IMG/VR virus record: IMGVR_UViG_3300031730_000001
Span: 1-64,000 of that record
Source of the DNA: a virus
Strand: one strand, 5' to 3'
Length of the DNA: 64,000 nucleotides
Both the position numbers and the translations under genes were made by a program. The notes under the pieces are model-generated. The model had not been told where the DNA came from, did no database searches, and saw only the letters and a list, made by a program, of their open reading frames with translations. Shown piece by piece: positions 48,418-56,566 of this stretch. Each line of letters begins with the position of its first letter. Positions within the stretch are counted from its first letter, which is position 1.

Positions 48418-48446
48418 CCCAACGAAACACCCAACGAATCCGACGG
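48418..48446. promoter_or_regulatory. CCCAACGA repeats
   Basis: CCCAACGAAA at 48418-48427 and CCCAACGAAT at 48430-48439, then CGACGG. The same motif recurs at 51071-51110, between the divergent XRE regulators. Confidence 0.5.
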
Positions 48447-48643
48447 TAGCCAGAGAGAAATGGGCTCTATGCTGGAGAGACGCCAGATCGTCGCAGGTAA
48501 GGAAGGCTCAACGAAGAGTCTGGGGCGACGCGGGGGATCGTCTCAGGCGGGCGGCGTGAGGGCCAGCGGACGGTCACGCGGCCCCACTTCCCGCCCAGCA
48601 GGACACGCGTAGAGGACTGATCCCGGAGTCGTCAGAGTGATCT

Positions 48644-49948
48644 TCATTCTTGGGCTTGGGAGATTTCTGGGAGATCCACTTGCGGTCCGCGCTCCGACCG
48701 GCGCGGGCGGGGCTCCTCCCACTCCCGGTGGTGGTCCCTCACGCCCGCCGAGGCCTCCCACAGCTTCTGCAGATCCGCCGCGATGTCCAGCTCCATCGGC
48801 AGCGTCGTGTGGCTGTAGGTCCCCTCAACTCCAGGGATAACGTGCCGCATCCGCTCCTCGACCGCAACCCGCGGGTGCTTCAGCTCATCGAGCCACACCT
48901 TCATGCTGTGGCGCAGCCCGTGCGGCACGATGTCCTCGATCCCCGCCACGGCCCTCATGTCCGGCAGTCGCGCAGGGCGGCCGAGCTTGTCCGGCGTCGC
49001 CGTGTGGCCGTCCACCCAGCGGCGCCAGATGTCCGTGTAGAAGTAGGCGCTCGTCGACATCTTCTTGCCGTTGGCCGAGGGGAACACCCAAGGCGACTTG
49101 TGCGAGGCCAGCACCTCTCCCAGTAGTTCGGCGAGGAACGGAGGGATGATCAGGCTTCCCGAGCTGCCGTACTTCGGATCCACCTGCGCCGGCTTGCCGC
49201 CCACGTACTGGTGCTGTTCCTCCACCAGCAGCCGGAAACCCTGCCCGTGGTCTTCGAGGATGAGGTGTTCGCGGCGCAGGCCGGCCGCCTCGGATATCCG
49301 GAGCCCGCAGTAGGCGATCGTGAGAACCAGGGCGTAGCCGACGATGCCGCGCATGGCGCGGGCGTTGCGGGCCAGCAGCAGGGCCTGGCGCGGGGTAGCA
49401 AGGACTGTGTCGTCCTTCTTCGGCTTGCCCTTGTACTTGCCGCGCCGACGGGCCTTCAGTGTGGGCACCGGGTTGTCGCCGATCACCTTCGAGGTGACGG
49501 CGTCGTCGAACATGACCCGCATCACCGACATGACGCTCTTTACGTACCGGGGCTTGTAGCGCTTGCGCAGCTGCTGCTCCCACGTCTTCACAGCGACCGT
49601 GGACACATCGGCCATGGCGGTCGGCTCCCACCTGGGGAGGATCACGGACCGGAGGCGTTGCCGGTACGTCTTGTCGCTGCGGTTGGCGAGCTCCACCGAC
49701 TCGATCCACAGTTCGGACCAGTCGCCGACCGTGATGCGGCCGTCCTTCGGGTTGATGAACTTCTTGCGGCGCACGTCGGTTTCGAGGCCGGCCGCATACT
49801 TCGTGGCGGCGTTGGCGCTGTAGAAGGGCTGCCCGAGATCGTCACGACTGACGGAGCCGTAGTTGATGCCGTCGGGCAGCAGGTAGCGCCCGCGGTATCG
49901 GTACTTGCGAGCCTTCTTGTCGTAGCCGCGCTTCTCTGGGTACGCCAT
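48644..49948 (-). CDS. int: Phage tyrosine integrase
   Basis: 434 residues from ATG 49948. AP2-like N-terminal arm-binding domain (YRYRGRYLLPDG, about 15-60), SAM-like core-binding domain (75-160) and a catalytic domain with Arg217 (GLRISEAAG), His343 and Arg346 (HGLRHSMKV), His369 (RMRHVIPG) and Tyr378 (EGTYSHTT). Standard Streptomyces temperate-phage integrase. Located on the minus strand next to the repressor, as in many prophages. Confidence 0.92.
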   Translation of the reverse strand: MAYPEKRGYDKKARKYRYRGRYLLPDGINYGSVSRDDLGQPFYSANAATKYAAGLETDVRRKKFINPKDGRITVGDWSELWIESVELANRSDKTYRQRLRSVILPRWEPTAMADVSTVAVKTWEQQLRKRYKPRYVKSVMSVMRVMFDDAVTSKVIGDNPVPTLKARRRGKYKGKPKKDDTVLATPRQALLLARNARAMRGIVGYALVLTIAYCGLRISEAAGLRREHLILEDHGQGFRLLVEEQHQYVGGKPAQVDPKYGSSGSLIIPPFLAELLGEVLASHKSPWVFPSANGKKMSTSAYFYTDIWRRWVDGHTATPDKLGRPARLPDMRAVAGIEDIVPHGLRHSMKVWLDELKHPRVAVEERMRHVIPGVEGTYSHTTLPMELDIAADLQKLWEASAGVRDHHREWEEPRPRRSERGPQVDLPEISQAQE

Positions 49949-50013
49949 CGGTCACCTCGCGCGTCGATCACTCGGATGGCAGAACTGTGGCATGGCGTGG
50001 GGGATGTTGACCA

Positions 50014-50229
50014 TCAGCCGGTGACTGCTCTGAGGGTGCGCAGGACTATGTCCTCGTCGACACGCCGCCAGCCTGCGGCGGTGGTGCGCAGTATCCGCTC
50101 CAGCGCACTCGCGCCGCGCTCGGTGATCAGCTTTTTGTCGATGTAGATCGTGAAGCAGTCGAGGCCGTCATCGATCCAGATCTCGACGTTGCACGGCATT
50201 CCGGAAACGCGCAGCACCCGCACAGGCAT
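50014..50229 (-). CDS. Small hypothetical protein (71 aa)
   Basis: ATG 50229. Beta-rich first half (VEIWIDDGLDCFTIYIDKKLI) and a helical second half ending LRTLRAVTG. It lies between integrase and repressor, a place where directionality factors or superinfection proteins occur, but nothing identifies it. Confidence 0.6.
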   Translation of the reverse strand: MPVRVLRVSGMPCNVEIWIDDGLDCFTIYIDKKLITERGASALERILRTTAAGWRRVDEDIVLRTLRAVTG

Positions 50230-50333
50230 AGGTCCCCCAAGACCACTGCGGGCGCCCTCCGTTGCGGATCCGCATATGACACCACACGTTTGAGTGGTGC
50301 GGGAGGGGATGTGCGCAATCCGTGTGCAGGCCG

Positions 50334-50891
50334 TTACGAACCGTTGGCAGCCTGAGGCTCGCCGTTGTCATCGTCGTCATCGGGAAGGCGACGCAGATTC
50401 TCTTCTGTCCGGCGCCAGGCGAGCAGCGCGTCCTGGATCTGCTGCGGCGTGGCGTCGGGGCTGCCGTGCACGACCACGGTCATGCGGGCGCCGTTGGCGC
50501 CGGGCAGCTGGATGACGGTGGAATCGACCAGGGGGTCGTCGGACTCCAGTTCGTCCACGATCCGCAGCGAGTACTTCCGCCGCAGCTTGTCCGCTTCCGC
50601 TCCGCCGCGGTCACCGGCCGGGACGTCCGAGGCGGGGATGGGCTCGCCGCCGTCGAGGACCAGGCGGCCCGACCCGGCTTCCCATCCAAGATGTGGCTCG
50701 ATCTTGGCCAGGGTTTGGGGCATACGGCCGCGCGGCTTGCCGGCTTCGAGGTTTTGGACGCTGCCCTCGCTGACGCCGGCGCGTTCGGCGAGCTGAGGCT
50801 GTGTGAGACCACGGCCTTCGCGTGCCGCCCGGATGGCGGTTCCGAGTGCGGCCCAGTGCAGCTTGGTCCGGTCCTCTGTCATGGCCCTCAT
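50334..50891 (-). CDS. XRE-family phage repressor (CI-like)
   Basis: 185 residues from ATG 50891 (ATG 50882 possible). N-terminal HTH: GTAIRAAREGRGLTQPQLAERAGVSEGSVQNLEAG, then KIEPHLGWEAGSG. A C-terminal helical and strand region (LRRKYSLRIVDELESDDP, then MTVVVHGSPDATPQQIQDAL) could mediate dimerisation; no LexA-like Ser/Lys protease motif is seen. Divergent from the XRE gene at 51152 across repeated CCCAACGA sites, as expected for the switch. Confidence 0.85.
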   Translation of the reverse strand: MRAMTEDRTKLHWAALGTAIRAAREGRGLTQPQLAERAGVSEGSVQNLEAGKPRGRMPQTLAKIEPHLGWEAGSGRLVLDGGEPIPASDVPAGDRGGAEADKLRRKYSLRIVDELESDDPLVDSTVIQLPGANGARMTVVVHGSPDATPQQIQDALLAWRRTEENLRRLPDDDDDNGEPQAANGS

Positions 50892-50973
50892 GATGCACCA
50901 CGGCTAGGCAACACGCACCCACTGAATCCCCTAATTGACCAGGATTGATCGGTCTTTGGGTGGCTTTTTTGTT

Positions 50974-51144
50974 GCCTCGTTAGCGCCTCCTTGCGCTTGC
51001 GCCCCGCCTTCACTCCGACGCACTGCGTACATCTCTGGCCACAGCTCTTGACTGATGGCGACACCCGCCACCCAACGAGGCCAAAGAAAGACCCAACGAA
51101 ACCAACGGAACGCCTTGCGGATATCGCTTCGATGGGTCTACGTT
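50974..51144. promoter_or_regulatory. Switch operator array and early promoter
   Basis: CCCAACGAGG (51071), CCCAACGAAA (51092) and CCAACGG (51102) are spaced by about two and one helical turns; GCCTCGTTAG at 50974-50983 is an inverted copy. TTGCGG (51115-51120), 18 bp, TACGTT (51139-51144) forms a promoter whose predicted start falls at the GTG of the 51152 gene, implying a leaderless transcript. Confidence 0.65.
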
Positions 51145-51151
51145 GTGGCTC

Positions 51152-51406
51152 GTGAGACCCAATGGAGCCGCAATGAAGGCCATCCGCGAGGCACGGGGGA
51201 TCAGCCTTCAGCGGCTCGCGAAAGACATCGGCAGAGACGTCGGCTTCCTCTCCAAGGTCGAGAACGACCAGCAGGGAGCGGGAGACGAAACCCTCCACCG
51301 CTACGCCGAACGCCTGAACGTGCCAGTCAGAGCCATCACCCACAAGGAGACACCCCGTGACCAGGAACGACCTGGCTCCCCCCACCCCGGAGACGAACCC
51401 GACTGA
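51152..51406 (+). CDS. Cro-like XRE regulator
   Basis: GTG 51152 (VRPNGAAMKAIREARGISLQRLAKDIGRDVGFLSKVENDQQGAG); ATG 51173 with GGAG is the alternative. 84 residues, pure HTH with a short tail. The VRPNGAA opening is common in Streptomyces XRE proteins, which with the promoter favours the leaderless GTG. First gene of the rightward early operon and the natural opponent of the 50334 repressor. Confidence 0.8.
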   Translation: MRPNGAAMKAIREARGISLQRLAKDIGRDVGFLSKVENDQQGAGDETLHRYAERLNVPVRAITHKETPRDQERPGSPHPGDEPD

Positions 51407-51695
51407 CCGCCCCGAGGTCGACGAAGCAACGCTCACACTCCGCCTCGCCGAGGCCGTAGAGCAGCTCACCGTCAGGCAGACGGCCGCCGACCTGGAACTC
51501 CGCTGCTTCACCCCCGCACAGGCCGCCGACATCCTCGGCAAGGGCGAGTGGTGGGTCCGCGAGGCCATCCGAGACGGCCGAATCCCGTACACCACCGTCG
51601 GCAAGTCGCCGCGACTCACCGCCGCCCACATCCGCTGGATCCAGGCGAACGGCGAGCGAGTGCCCAACCAGTACGCCAAGCCCATCACCGCCTGA
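51357..51695 (+). CDS. Excisionase-like HTH protein
   Basis: 112 residues from GTG 51357 behind AAGGAG, overlapping the 51152 gene. RCFTPAQAADILGKGEWWVREAIRDGRIPYTTVGKSPRLTAAHIRWI is an HTH_17/excisionase-type winged domain. Candidate recombination directionality factor for the 48644 integrase. Confidence 0.8.
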   Translation: MTRNDLAPPTPETNPTDRPEVDEATLTLRLAEAVEQLTVRQTAADLELRCFTPAQAADILGKGEWWVREAIRDGRIPYTTVGKSPRLTAAHIRWIQANGERVPNQYAKPITA

Positions 51696-51799
51696 GACGG
51701 CAAGCGGCCCCTTCGCCGGTGGATCAGACCGGCAGCCGGGGCCAGCGGCCAAAGGCCGCGCGATCCACCCACACCAACCATGAACAGAAGGGCGAACCG

Positions 51800-52240
51800 T
51801 TGCCTGACATCGTCTCATCCGCCCCCGAGGTCAAGCGAACCTCACCCGTAGTTGAGCTGCGGGATGCGGCGGCGAAGCTCCGCAAGCACGTGAAGCACGC
51901 GACCGAGGGCCCGTGGGTCACCAGTTCCGTCTGGTCGCCGCGAGCCACCTCGACGAGCGCCGTCTACTCCCACGCCCACCTGGCTGGGTCGATCGAGTCC
52001 GAGGTTGTGGCTTCGGGTCGGATCCGGTCGGGCTACGGCGGGATCCGTGAGCCGTGGAACGCCGAGTACATCGCCCTCATGCAGCCAACTGTCGGTGCTG
52101 CGCTGGCCGACCTGTTGGAGCTGGAGGCCGACGTCATCGAGGCGCGGATCGTCGAGGAAGGCTCGGACGAGTTCGCGGTCGACCTCGGCGGCGACCACGC
52201 GCTGACCATCGCCCGCCTCATCAACGGCGGTGCCAAGTGA
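51800..52240 (+). CDS. Hypothetical early protein, related to 59260
   Basis: 146 residues from TTG 51800 with AAGGG 7 bases upstream; no ATG or GTG fits. TEGPWVTSSVW then PWNAEYIALMQPTVGAALADLLELEADV. The NA-YIA-MQP-V core recurs in the gene at 59260. Function unknown; frequent in Streptomyces phages. Confidence 0.65.
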   Translation: MPDIVSSAPEVKRTSPVVELRDAAAKLRKHVKHATEGPWVTSSVWSPRATSTSAVYSHAHLAGSIESEVVASGRIRSGYGGIREPWNAEYIALMQPTVGAALADLLELEADVIEARIVEEGSDEFAVDLGGDHALTIARLINGGAK

Positions 52241-53055
52241 CAACGCCGATCGTGTTCACCTTCCCTGAGACCGCACAGCACGTGCGGTCCGTGATGGTCG
52301 ACGGCGAGCCGTGGTTCGTCGGCAAGGACGCCTGCGATGGCGTCGGCATCGTCAAGTATCGCGACGCTCTCGTTCAGCTCGATGAGGACGAGAGGGTGTC
52401 CATGGCCGTGGACACCCCTGGCGGCGCCCAGCAGATGGTGCTCGTATCCGAGGCCGGCGTGTACGCCCTGCTGCTCATCTCTCGCTCGCCGAAGGTGAAG
52501 CCGTTCCGCCGCTGGCTCACGCACGAGGTGCTGCCCGCGCTCCGCCGGACCGGCTCGTACTCGGTTGAGGTGGCCCCCGCCTTCCCGGTGCCGCGCACTC
52601 TGCCGGAGGCGCTGCGGGCCTTCGCCAACGAGGTCGAGGCCCACGACGAGACGAAGCAGCGCGTCGCCGAGCTGGAGCCGGCTGCTGCCGCGTGGGACAA
52701 GCTCGCCGCCGCCGATCAGGACTTCTCGGTCCGGGAGGCCGCGCACATCCTCAACCGCGACCCGCACATCGAGACCGGGGAGCGTCGCCTGTTCGCGGTG
52801 CTGCGCGGCATGGGCCTGGTCGACAAGACGGACCGCCCGTACCAGAAGCACACCGCGCACGTCCGCCTTCGCCCGCGCTCGTACACGAACCCGGTCACGG
52901 ATGAAGAGACCCCGGCGAAGCCGCAGGTCCGCGTGACATTGCAGGGCATCGCCTACCTCCACAAGCGGCTCGGCGGCGCGGTCAACGTGCACCGCCTGGT
53001 CGCCGAGGAGCAGCTGGCCCTGCCCGCCTCGACCGGAGCGGAGATCACCCGATGA
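52237..53055 (+). CDS. BRO-N / KilAC phage antirepressor
   Basis: 272 residues from GTG 52237. BRO-N domain: HVRSVMVDGEPWFVGKDACDGVGI, then QQMVLVSEAGVYALLLISRSPKVKPFRRWLTHEVLPALRRTG. C-terminal KilAC-type: DFSVREAAHILNRDPHIETGERRLFAVLRGMG and RPYQKHTAHVRLRPRSY, then VTLQGIAYLHKRL. An antirepressor that could inactivate a prophage repressor. Placed early in the rightward operon, consistent with induction. Confidence 0.9.
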   Translation: MTTPIVFTFPETAQHVRSVMVDGEPWFVGKDACDGVGIVKYRDALVQLDEDERVSMAVDTPGGAQQMVLVSEAGVYALLLISRSPKVKPFRRWLTHEVLPALRRTGSYSVEVAPAFPVPRTLPEALRAFANEVEAHDETKQRVAELEPAAAAWDKLAAADQDFSVREAAHILNRDPHIETGERRLFAVLRGMGLVDKTDRPYQKHTAHVRLRPRSYTNPVTDEETPAKPQVRVTLQGIAYLHKRLGGAVNVHRLVAEEQLALPASTGAEITR

Positions 53056-53210
53056 GCGACTACCCGAATTCCGACATGGACCCGTTCTGGGTCGAGCAGC
53101 GCACCAGGTTCCTTGCCGAGCGGAGCACTTGCGCCGAGCCGAACGCGTGCCACGCAGCCGTGTGGGCCATCGGCCAGTACGACGCCGCCCGTCAGGCGGT
53201 GTCGGTATGA
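53052..53210 (+). CDS. Small early protein (52 aa)
   Basis: ATG 53052 to TGA 53208-53210, overlapping both neighbours by ATGA. MSDYPNSDMDPFWVEQRTRFLAE... with CAEPNACHAAVWAIGQY. Real because it fills a gap in the tightly packed operon. Function unknown. Confidence 0.65.
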   Translation: MSDYPNSDMDPFWVEQRTRFLAERSTCAEPNACHAAVWAIGQYDAARQAVSV

Positions 53211-53476
53211 CGGGGCGCCGCGAGGTCCGTGTGGTCCTCCACCAGCCCGCCGGGTCCGTCCCGCACGAGTCGGCCTTCAAGCACACCGACATTGACGGCG
53301 ACCGGCTCCTGATCAGCACCGCGCTGTTCGACGACGGCACGCCCGGCATCTACTTCCGCACCGACCCCAACGGGTCGTCCATCACGTTGGCCGAACTCCC
53401 GGGTCTCATCGCCCAGTTGCAGGTCATCGCCGACGCCTCCCAGGCGGAAGCGGACGAGGCGGAGGCCACGTCATGA
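53207..53476 (+). CDS. Small early protein (89 aa)
   Basis: ATG 53207. Beta-rich with EVRVVLHQPAGSVPHESAFKHTD and YFRTDPNGSSITLAELPGLIAQ. Operon member, function unknown. Confidence 0.65.
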   Translation: MTGRREVRVVLHQPAGSVPHESAFKHTDIDGDRLLISTALFDDGTPGIYFRTDPNGSSITLAELPGLIAQLQVIADASQAEADEAEATS

Positions 53477-53682
53477 CCCGCCCGGTCGGCCGCCTCGACG
53501 TCCCGCTGCCGACGCTGACCGAGCGCCTGAACCTACTGCTGGCCGACCCGCTGGCCGGTGTCCACGGCCAGCACGCCACATCCGGCGAGGGCGCCGAGAT
53601 GCGGCATCTGCTCTACGACGCCGACGACGACGCATCGACCCCCGCCTTCCCGTATCCGACCGCCCAGGAGGCGTCGAAGTGA
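53473..53682 (+). CDS. Small early protein (69 aa)
   Basis: ATG 53473 (ATGA). Begins MTRPVGRLDVPLPTLTERLNLLL; mostly helical. Unknown. Confidence 0.6.
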   Translation: MTRPVGRLDVPLPTLTERLNLLLADPLAGVHGQHATSGEGAEMRHLLYDADDDASTPAFPYPTAQEASK

Positions 53683-53888
53683 CTGCGATCTCGCTCCTCT
53701 CCATCAAGGTCGACTCACCGCCCGAGCAGCTCAGCCTCGACCCCGAGTACGGGCTGCTGCTGCGCCTCGAAGTCGGCGTCCACCTCGACCTGTCGGACGC
53801 ATCGGAAGCGACCTGCCGCGCCATGGCCCGGCTCCTCATGCAGGCGGCCCGCATCAAGGCCAGCCAGACGCTGAAGCAGGTGGCGTGA
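53679..53888 (+). CDS. Small early protein (69 aa)
   Basis: GTG 53679. LEVGVHLDLSDASEATCRAMARLLMQAARI ends with a helical Lys/Ala tail. Unknown. Confidence 0.6.
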   Translation: MTAISLLSIKVDSPPEQLSLDPEYGLLLRLEVGVHLDLSDASEATCRAMARLLMQAARIKASQTLKQVA

Positions 53889-54082
53889 TGGCGACCGCCG
53901 TAGACCCCCGCCCGCTGGCCGATCTGGCGATGGACGCCCTCGTCCGCGTCGAGAAGGAGATGGAACGCCGTGCGCACGGTGTCCGACCGTGGCCGATCGC
54001 CGACATGCTCGACCAGAACGCTGCTGAGCACGCCCGGTTCGAGATCGCGCGCCGAGTCCGGCTCGGGCGGGTGGCGGCGTGA
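53888..54082 (+). CDS. Small early protein (64 aa)
   Basis: ATG 53888, TGATG overlap. DLAMDALVRVEKEMERRAHG, helical and charged. Unknown. Confidence 0.6.
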   Translation: MATAVDPRPLADLAMDALVRVEKEMERRAHGVRPWPIADMLDQNAAEHARFEIARRVRLGRVAA

Positions 54083-54324
54083 CCATTCTCCTCGACGGCA
54101 CCGCCATCGACCTCGACCGCGTACAGGTCGCGTTGGATGGCTCCCGCTGGCTGTGGACGTGCGAGCACAGCGAGTCCGGTCAGCCGCTCATGCAGCGCAT
54201 CGACCGGCCGCACACCGTGCCCGCCCCGCTCGCCGACGTGTACCAGGCGCACGGGCCACTCGCCGCACAGGCCGCACCCACCACCGCCGCCATGTACCGG
54301 CAAGTCATGGAGGCCGCCTCGTGA
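54079..54324 (+). CDS. Small early protein (81 aa)
   Basis: GTG 54079. TILLDGTAIDLDRVQVALDG then WLWTCEHSESGQPLMQRID; compact beta-rich body. The WTCEHS segment might hold a metal. Common type in Streptomyces phages. Confidence 0.6.
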   Translation: MTILLDGTAIDLDRVQVALDGSRWLWTCEHSESGQPLMQRIDRPHTVPAPLADVYQAHGPLAAQAAPTTAAMYRQVMEAAS

Positions 54325-54572
54325 GCGGCGGAGAACTGGGCCAGTCCGTAGGGGCGGTTAGTGCGCCCACCGCCCGGCAGGCCCGCGCTGCGGCCGTGCA
54401 CTGCGCGGACCGGATCGCCGCCGAACACCGGCACCCGCTCGACGACGTCATGCCGAAGCGCGCCGGCCGGACGCTCGCCCAGGACCCGGCCATCGCCGCT
54501 GGGGTCCTCGAACTCCTCAACGTGCTCGGGCTCGTCACCACCAAGCGGCAGCCGGAAGGAGCCGAGTCGTGA
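54321..54572 (+). CDS. Small early protein (83 aa)
   Basis: GTG 54321. Helical, with HCADRIAAEHRHPLDDVMPKRAGRTLAQDPAIAAGVLELLNVLGL. Unknown. Confidence 0.6.
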   Translation: MSGGELGQSVGAVSAPTARQARAAAVHCADRIAAEHRHPLDDVMPKRAGRTLAQDPAIAAGVLELLNVLGLVTTKRQPEGAES

Positions 54573-54793
54573 TCGGCAACATCATCCTCGGGCTCGCCCT
54601 CGGAGTCCTCGTCACCTCCGCAGTCAGCTTCGGGCGCTGGACGGCCCGCCGCGACATCCGCCGCCAGGACGCCCGCGAAGCGGCAGCCGACGCCACCGAG
54701 GTCAGCATCGCCGAAGCCACCGCCCGGGACTTCGCCGACAGCGACGCCGCCGGATACATCGACCGCACCGGACTGGAGAACGACCGTGCCTGA
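54569..54793 (+). CDS. Small membrane protein (74 aa)
   Basis: GTG 54569. N-terminal TM helix NIILGLALGVLVTSAVSFG, then a charged cytosolic coiled region (RRDIRRQDAREAAADATE). Overlaps the next gene by 8 bases. Unknown. Confidence 0.65.
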   Translation: MIGNIILGLALGVLVTSAVSFGRWTARRDIRRQDAREAAADATEVSIAEATARDFADSDAAGYIDRTGLENDRA

Positions 54794-55151
54794 CACCGCC
54801 ACCGGACCGACCGATACCGAGATCGCCGAACTGTGCGACCAGGCCGCCAACGTCATCGACGCCAACGGCCACTGCAAGCGGGACCTATACGACCACAAGC
54901 AGGCTGCGGGCGGCACCAGGCTCGCCGACTGCCGGGTCGACATCATCGGCGCCCTCAACATCGCCGCCCACGACACACCCGTCTACACCGGCCGCGACCT
55001 GCGCGTGTGGGCGGCAGAGCAGGCCATCCTCGCCCGGATCCCGGAGGCGGCGATCGTCACCTGGAACGACGCCCGCGGCCACGGCAAACGGGAAGCGATG
55101 AAGCTGCTCCGCGACACCGCGGCCGGCCTGCGTGCGGGGGTGGCCGCGTGA
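54786..55151 (+). CDS. DUF6197-like protein
   Basis: 121 residues from GTG 54786. LCDQAANVIDANGHCKRDLYDHK, CRVDIIGALNIAAHDTP and the C-terminal AIVTWNDARGHGKREAMKLLRDTA fit the DUF6197 pattern of Streptomyces, in which a WND-xG-T motif precedes a final helix. Function unknown. Confidence 0.65.
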   Translation: MPDTATGPTDTEIAELCDQAANVIDANGHCKRDLYDHKQAAGGTRLADCRVDIIGALNIAAHDTPVYTGRDLRVWAAEQAILARIPEAAIVTWNDARGHGKREAMKLLRDTAAGLRAGVAA

Positions 55152-55660
55152 TGGCGCTCCTGCAAGACGTGCGCACAAAGGCGAAGCACCGCGGCCTCAC
55201 CCCGTGGCAGCTGGTGCAGAAGATCCGGCGGATCGAAGGCGAACTCGACGAGACCACCTGCAAGAACATCGAGCTGGCCACCGAGAACGACGAGCTGAAG
55301 GCCGAACGCAACCAGCTGGAAGGCGACTTCGATCAGGCCGCCATCGACCTGTCCGGCTGCCGCGAAGACCTTCAGGCCGCCGAGGCGGAGATCGACTACC
55401 TGCGGAAGCGACTCGCCCCGTTCCTGGCGGCCGACGCCAACGAGAACGCGGTCACCGTGCCGCCGATGGTGCGCGACACCGCGGCGATCGAGGACCAGGC
55501 GACCGGGCCGATCTACGTGCAGACGCTGTGGGACGCCCTCGGGGTCGGGCCGACCGCCGCAGTCACCGACCCCGGGCGCCTGGCGCCGGCTTGGGCGCGC
55601 AGCGAGGACGACACCGCGCCCGTGCCCGTCGTCGAGCCGGACCCGGCCACCACCCCCTGA
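55148..55660 (+). CDS. Coiled-coil early protein
   Basis: 170 residues (GTG 55148 or ATG 55151). Central coiled coil of about 75 residues (KIRRIEGELDETTCKNIELATENDELKAERNQLE... to DYLRKRL), then an acidic Pro-rich end. Possibly dimeric. Two hairpins follow, closing this operon. Confidence 0.65.
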   Translation: MMALLQDVRTKAKHRGLTPWQLVQKIRRIEGELDETTCKNIELATENDELKAERNQLEGDFDQAAIDLSGCREDLQAAEAEIDYLRKRLAPFLAADANENAVTVPPMVRDTAAIEDQATGPIYVQTLWDALGVGPTAAVTDPGRLAPAWARSEDDTAPVPVVEPDPATTP

Positions 55661-55664
55661 TCGT

Positions 55665-55735
55665 CCGGCTGGCCGGTGCACCCTCCCGGCCAGCCGGCGC
55701 CCAACGCAAGAACCCCGCCGAGGTGAAGTCGGCGG
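55665..55735 (+). terminator. Double hairpin terminator
   Basis: CCGGCTGGCCGG at 55665-55676 with CCGGCCAGCCGG at 55686-55697, then CCCGCCGA / TCGGCGGG at about 55713-55735. Insulates the HNH gene that follows. Confidence 0.75.
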
Positions 55736-55764
55736 GAGTCCACCACCAAGTCTGAGAGCAAGCG

Positions 55765-56409
55765 ATGACGACGACAAAGCCACCGTGCGTCGAGTGCGGC
55801 GCGCGCATCACCGGAAAGCGAGCCCGCGGGCGATGCCGCCCTTGCTATAAGCGCCTCTACAAAAGGCTCAAGCGTGAAGGGACCTTCACCTCTTTGGCGG
55901 GCGCACCTCGCCCCGGCGCTCCGCTACGTGAGCGCCTGCTGTCCAACATCGACAAGACGGACACCTGCTGGTGGTGGACCGGTCACGTGGCACCCAAGGG
56001 GTACGGCGTGATCTACCTGAAGGGCAAGTCCCTCTATGCGCACCGGGTTTCCTACGAGACCCATATCGGCCCCATACCTGAGGGGCTCGTGATCGACCAC
56101 GCCTGCCACAACCGCGACGAGCAGTGCGCTGGGGGATTCGGCTGCGTCCACCGCCGTTGCGTAAACCCTGGGCATCTCGACCCCGTTACCGACGAGGTCA
56201 ACCGGCAACGGGGTCGCGGAGGGGGAGCGGCTAACCGAACCAAAACGCACTGCATTCGCGGCCATGCATTCACTCCGGAGAACACCGAGCGCCAGGCGCC
56301 GAGCAAGCCGGGCGGCCGTGAGCGCCGGCGCTGCCGCACCTGCACCCGAGCAAACAAAGACCGTCGTCGTCGTGCGAAAGCAGCCCAGAAGGCCTCGGCC
56401 ACCGCCTGA
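55765..56409 (+). CDS. HNH homing endonuclease
   Basis: 214 residues. N-terminal zinc knuckle (CVECGARI, CRPCYKRLYKRL), then HNH: KSLYAHRVSYETHIGPIPEGLVIDHACHN with the catalytic His, CVHRRCVNPGHLDPVTDEVN, and a C-terminal Cys region (CIRGHAFTPENTER, CRTCTRANKDR). The CVNPxHL pattern is that of phage homing nucleases. Flanked by hairpins on both sides, as an inserted gene. Confidence 0.88.
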   Translation: MTTTKPPCVECGARITGKRARGRCRPCYKRLYKRLKREGTFTSLAGAPRPGAPLRERLLSNIDKTDTCWWWTGHVAPKGYGVIYLKGKSLYAHRVSYETHIGPIPEGLVIDHACHNRDEQCAGGFGCVHRRCVNPGHLDPVTDEVNRQRGRGGGAANRTKTHCIRGHAFTPENTERQAPSKPGGRERRRCRTCTRANKDRRRRAKAAQKASATA

Positions 56410-56461
56410 CCAACAACCCCATAGCTGGCCGCCGGAGTCCCCCCAACTCCGCGGCCTCCCA

Positions 56462-56505
56462 GGGTCGCCAGCCCTGCACCACCCCCCGGTCGGGGCTGGC
56501 GACCC
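56462..56505 (+). terminator. Terminator after HNH gene
   Basis: GGGTCGCCAGCCC at 56462-56474 and GGGCTGGCGACCC at 56493-56505, perfect 13-bp stem. Confidence 0.8.
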
Positions 56506-56566
56506 GCCCTCAGTGCACCCATTTCACGCAGAACACGCAGCTCAGAAGCGAACAGGAGCACCAGAA

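Larger units (their letters stand above)
48229..48643. other. Intergenic region, candidate attP area
   Basis: About 415 bases without a supported gene. Contains a terminator (48333-48363), two CCCAACGA-type sites (48418-48439), and TGACCT (48237-48242) inverted as AGGTCA (48265-48270). It adjoins the stop of the 48644 integrase. No tRNA fragment or other attachment core is recognised. Confidence 0.4.

Noticed and set aside
48223-48612. Plus-strand 129-codon frame in the switch region
   Set aside because: It crosses a perfect terminator palindrome and the CCCAACGA repeats and has no ribosome site or known domain, so it is taken as noncoding.
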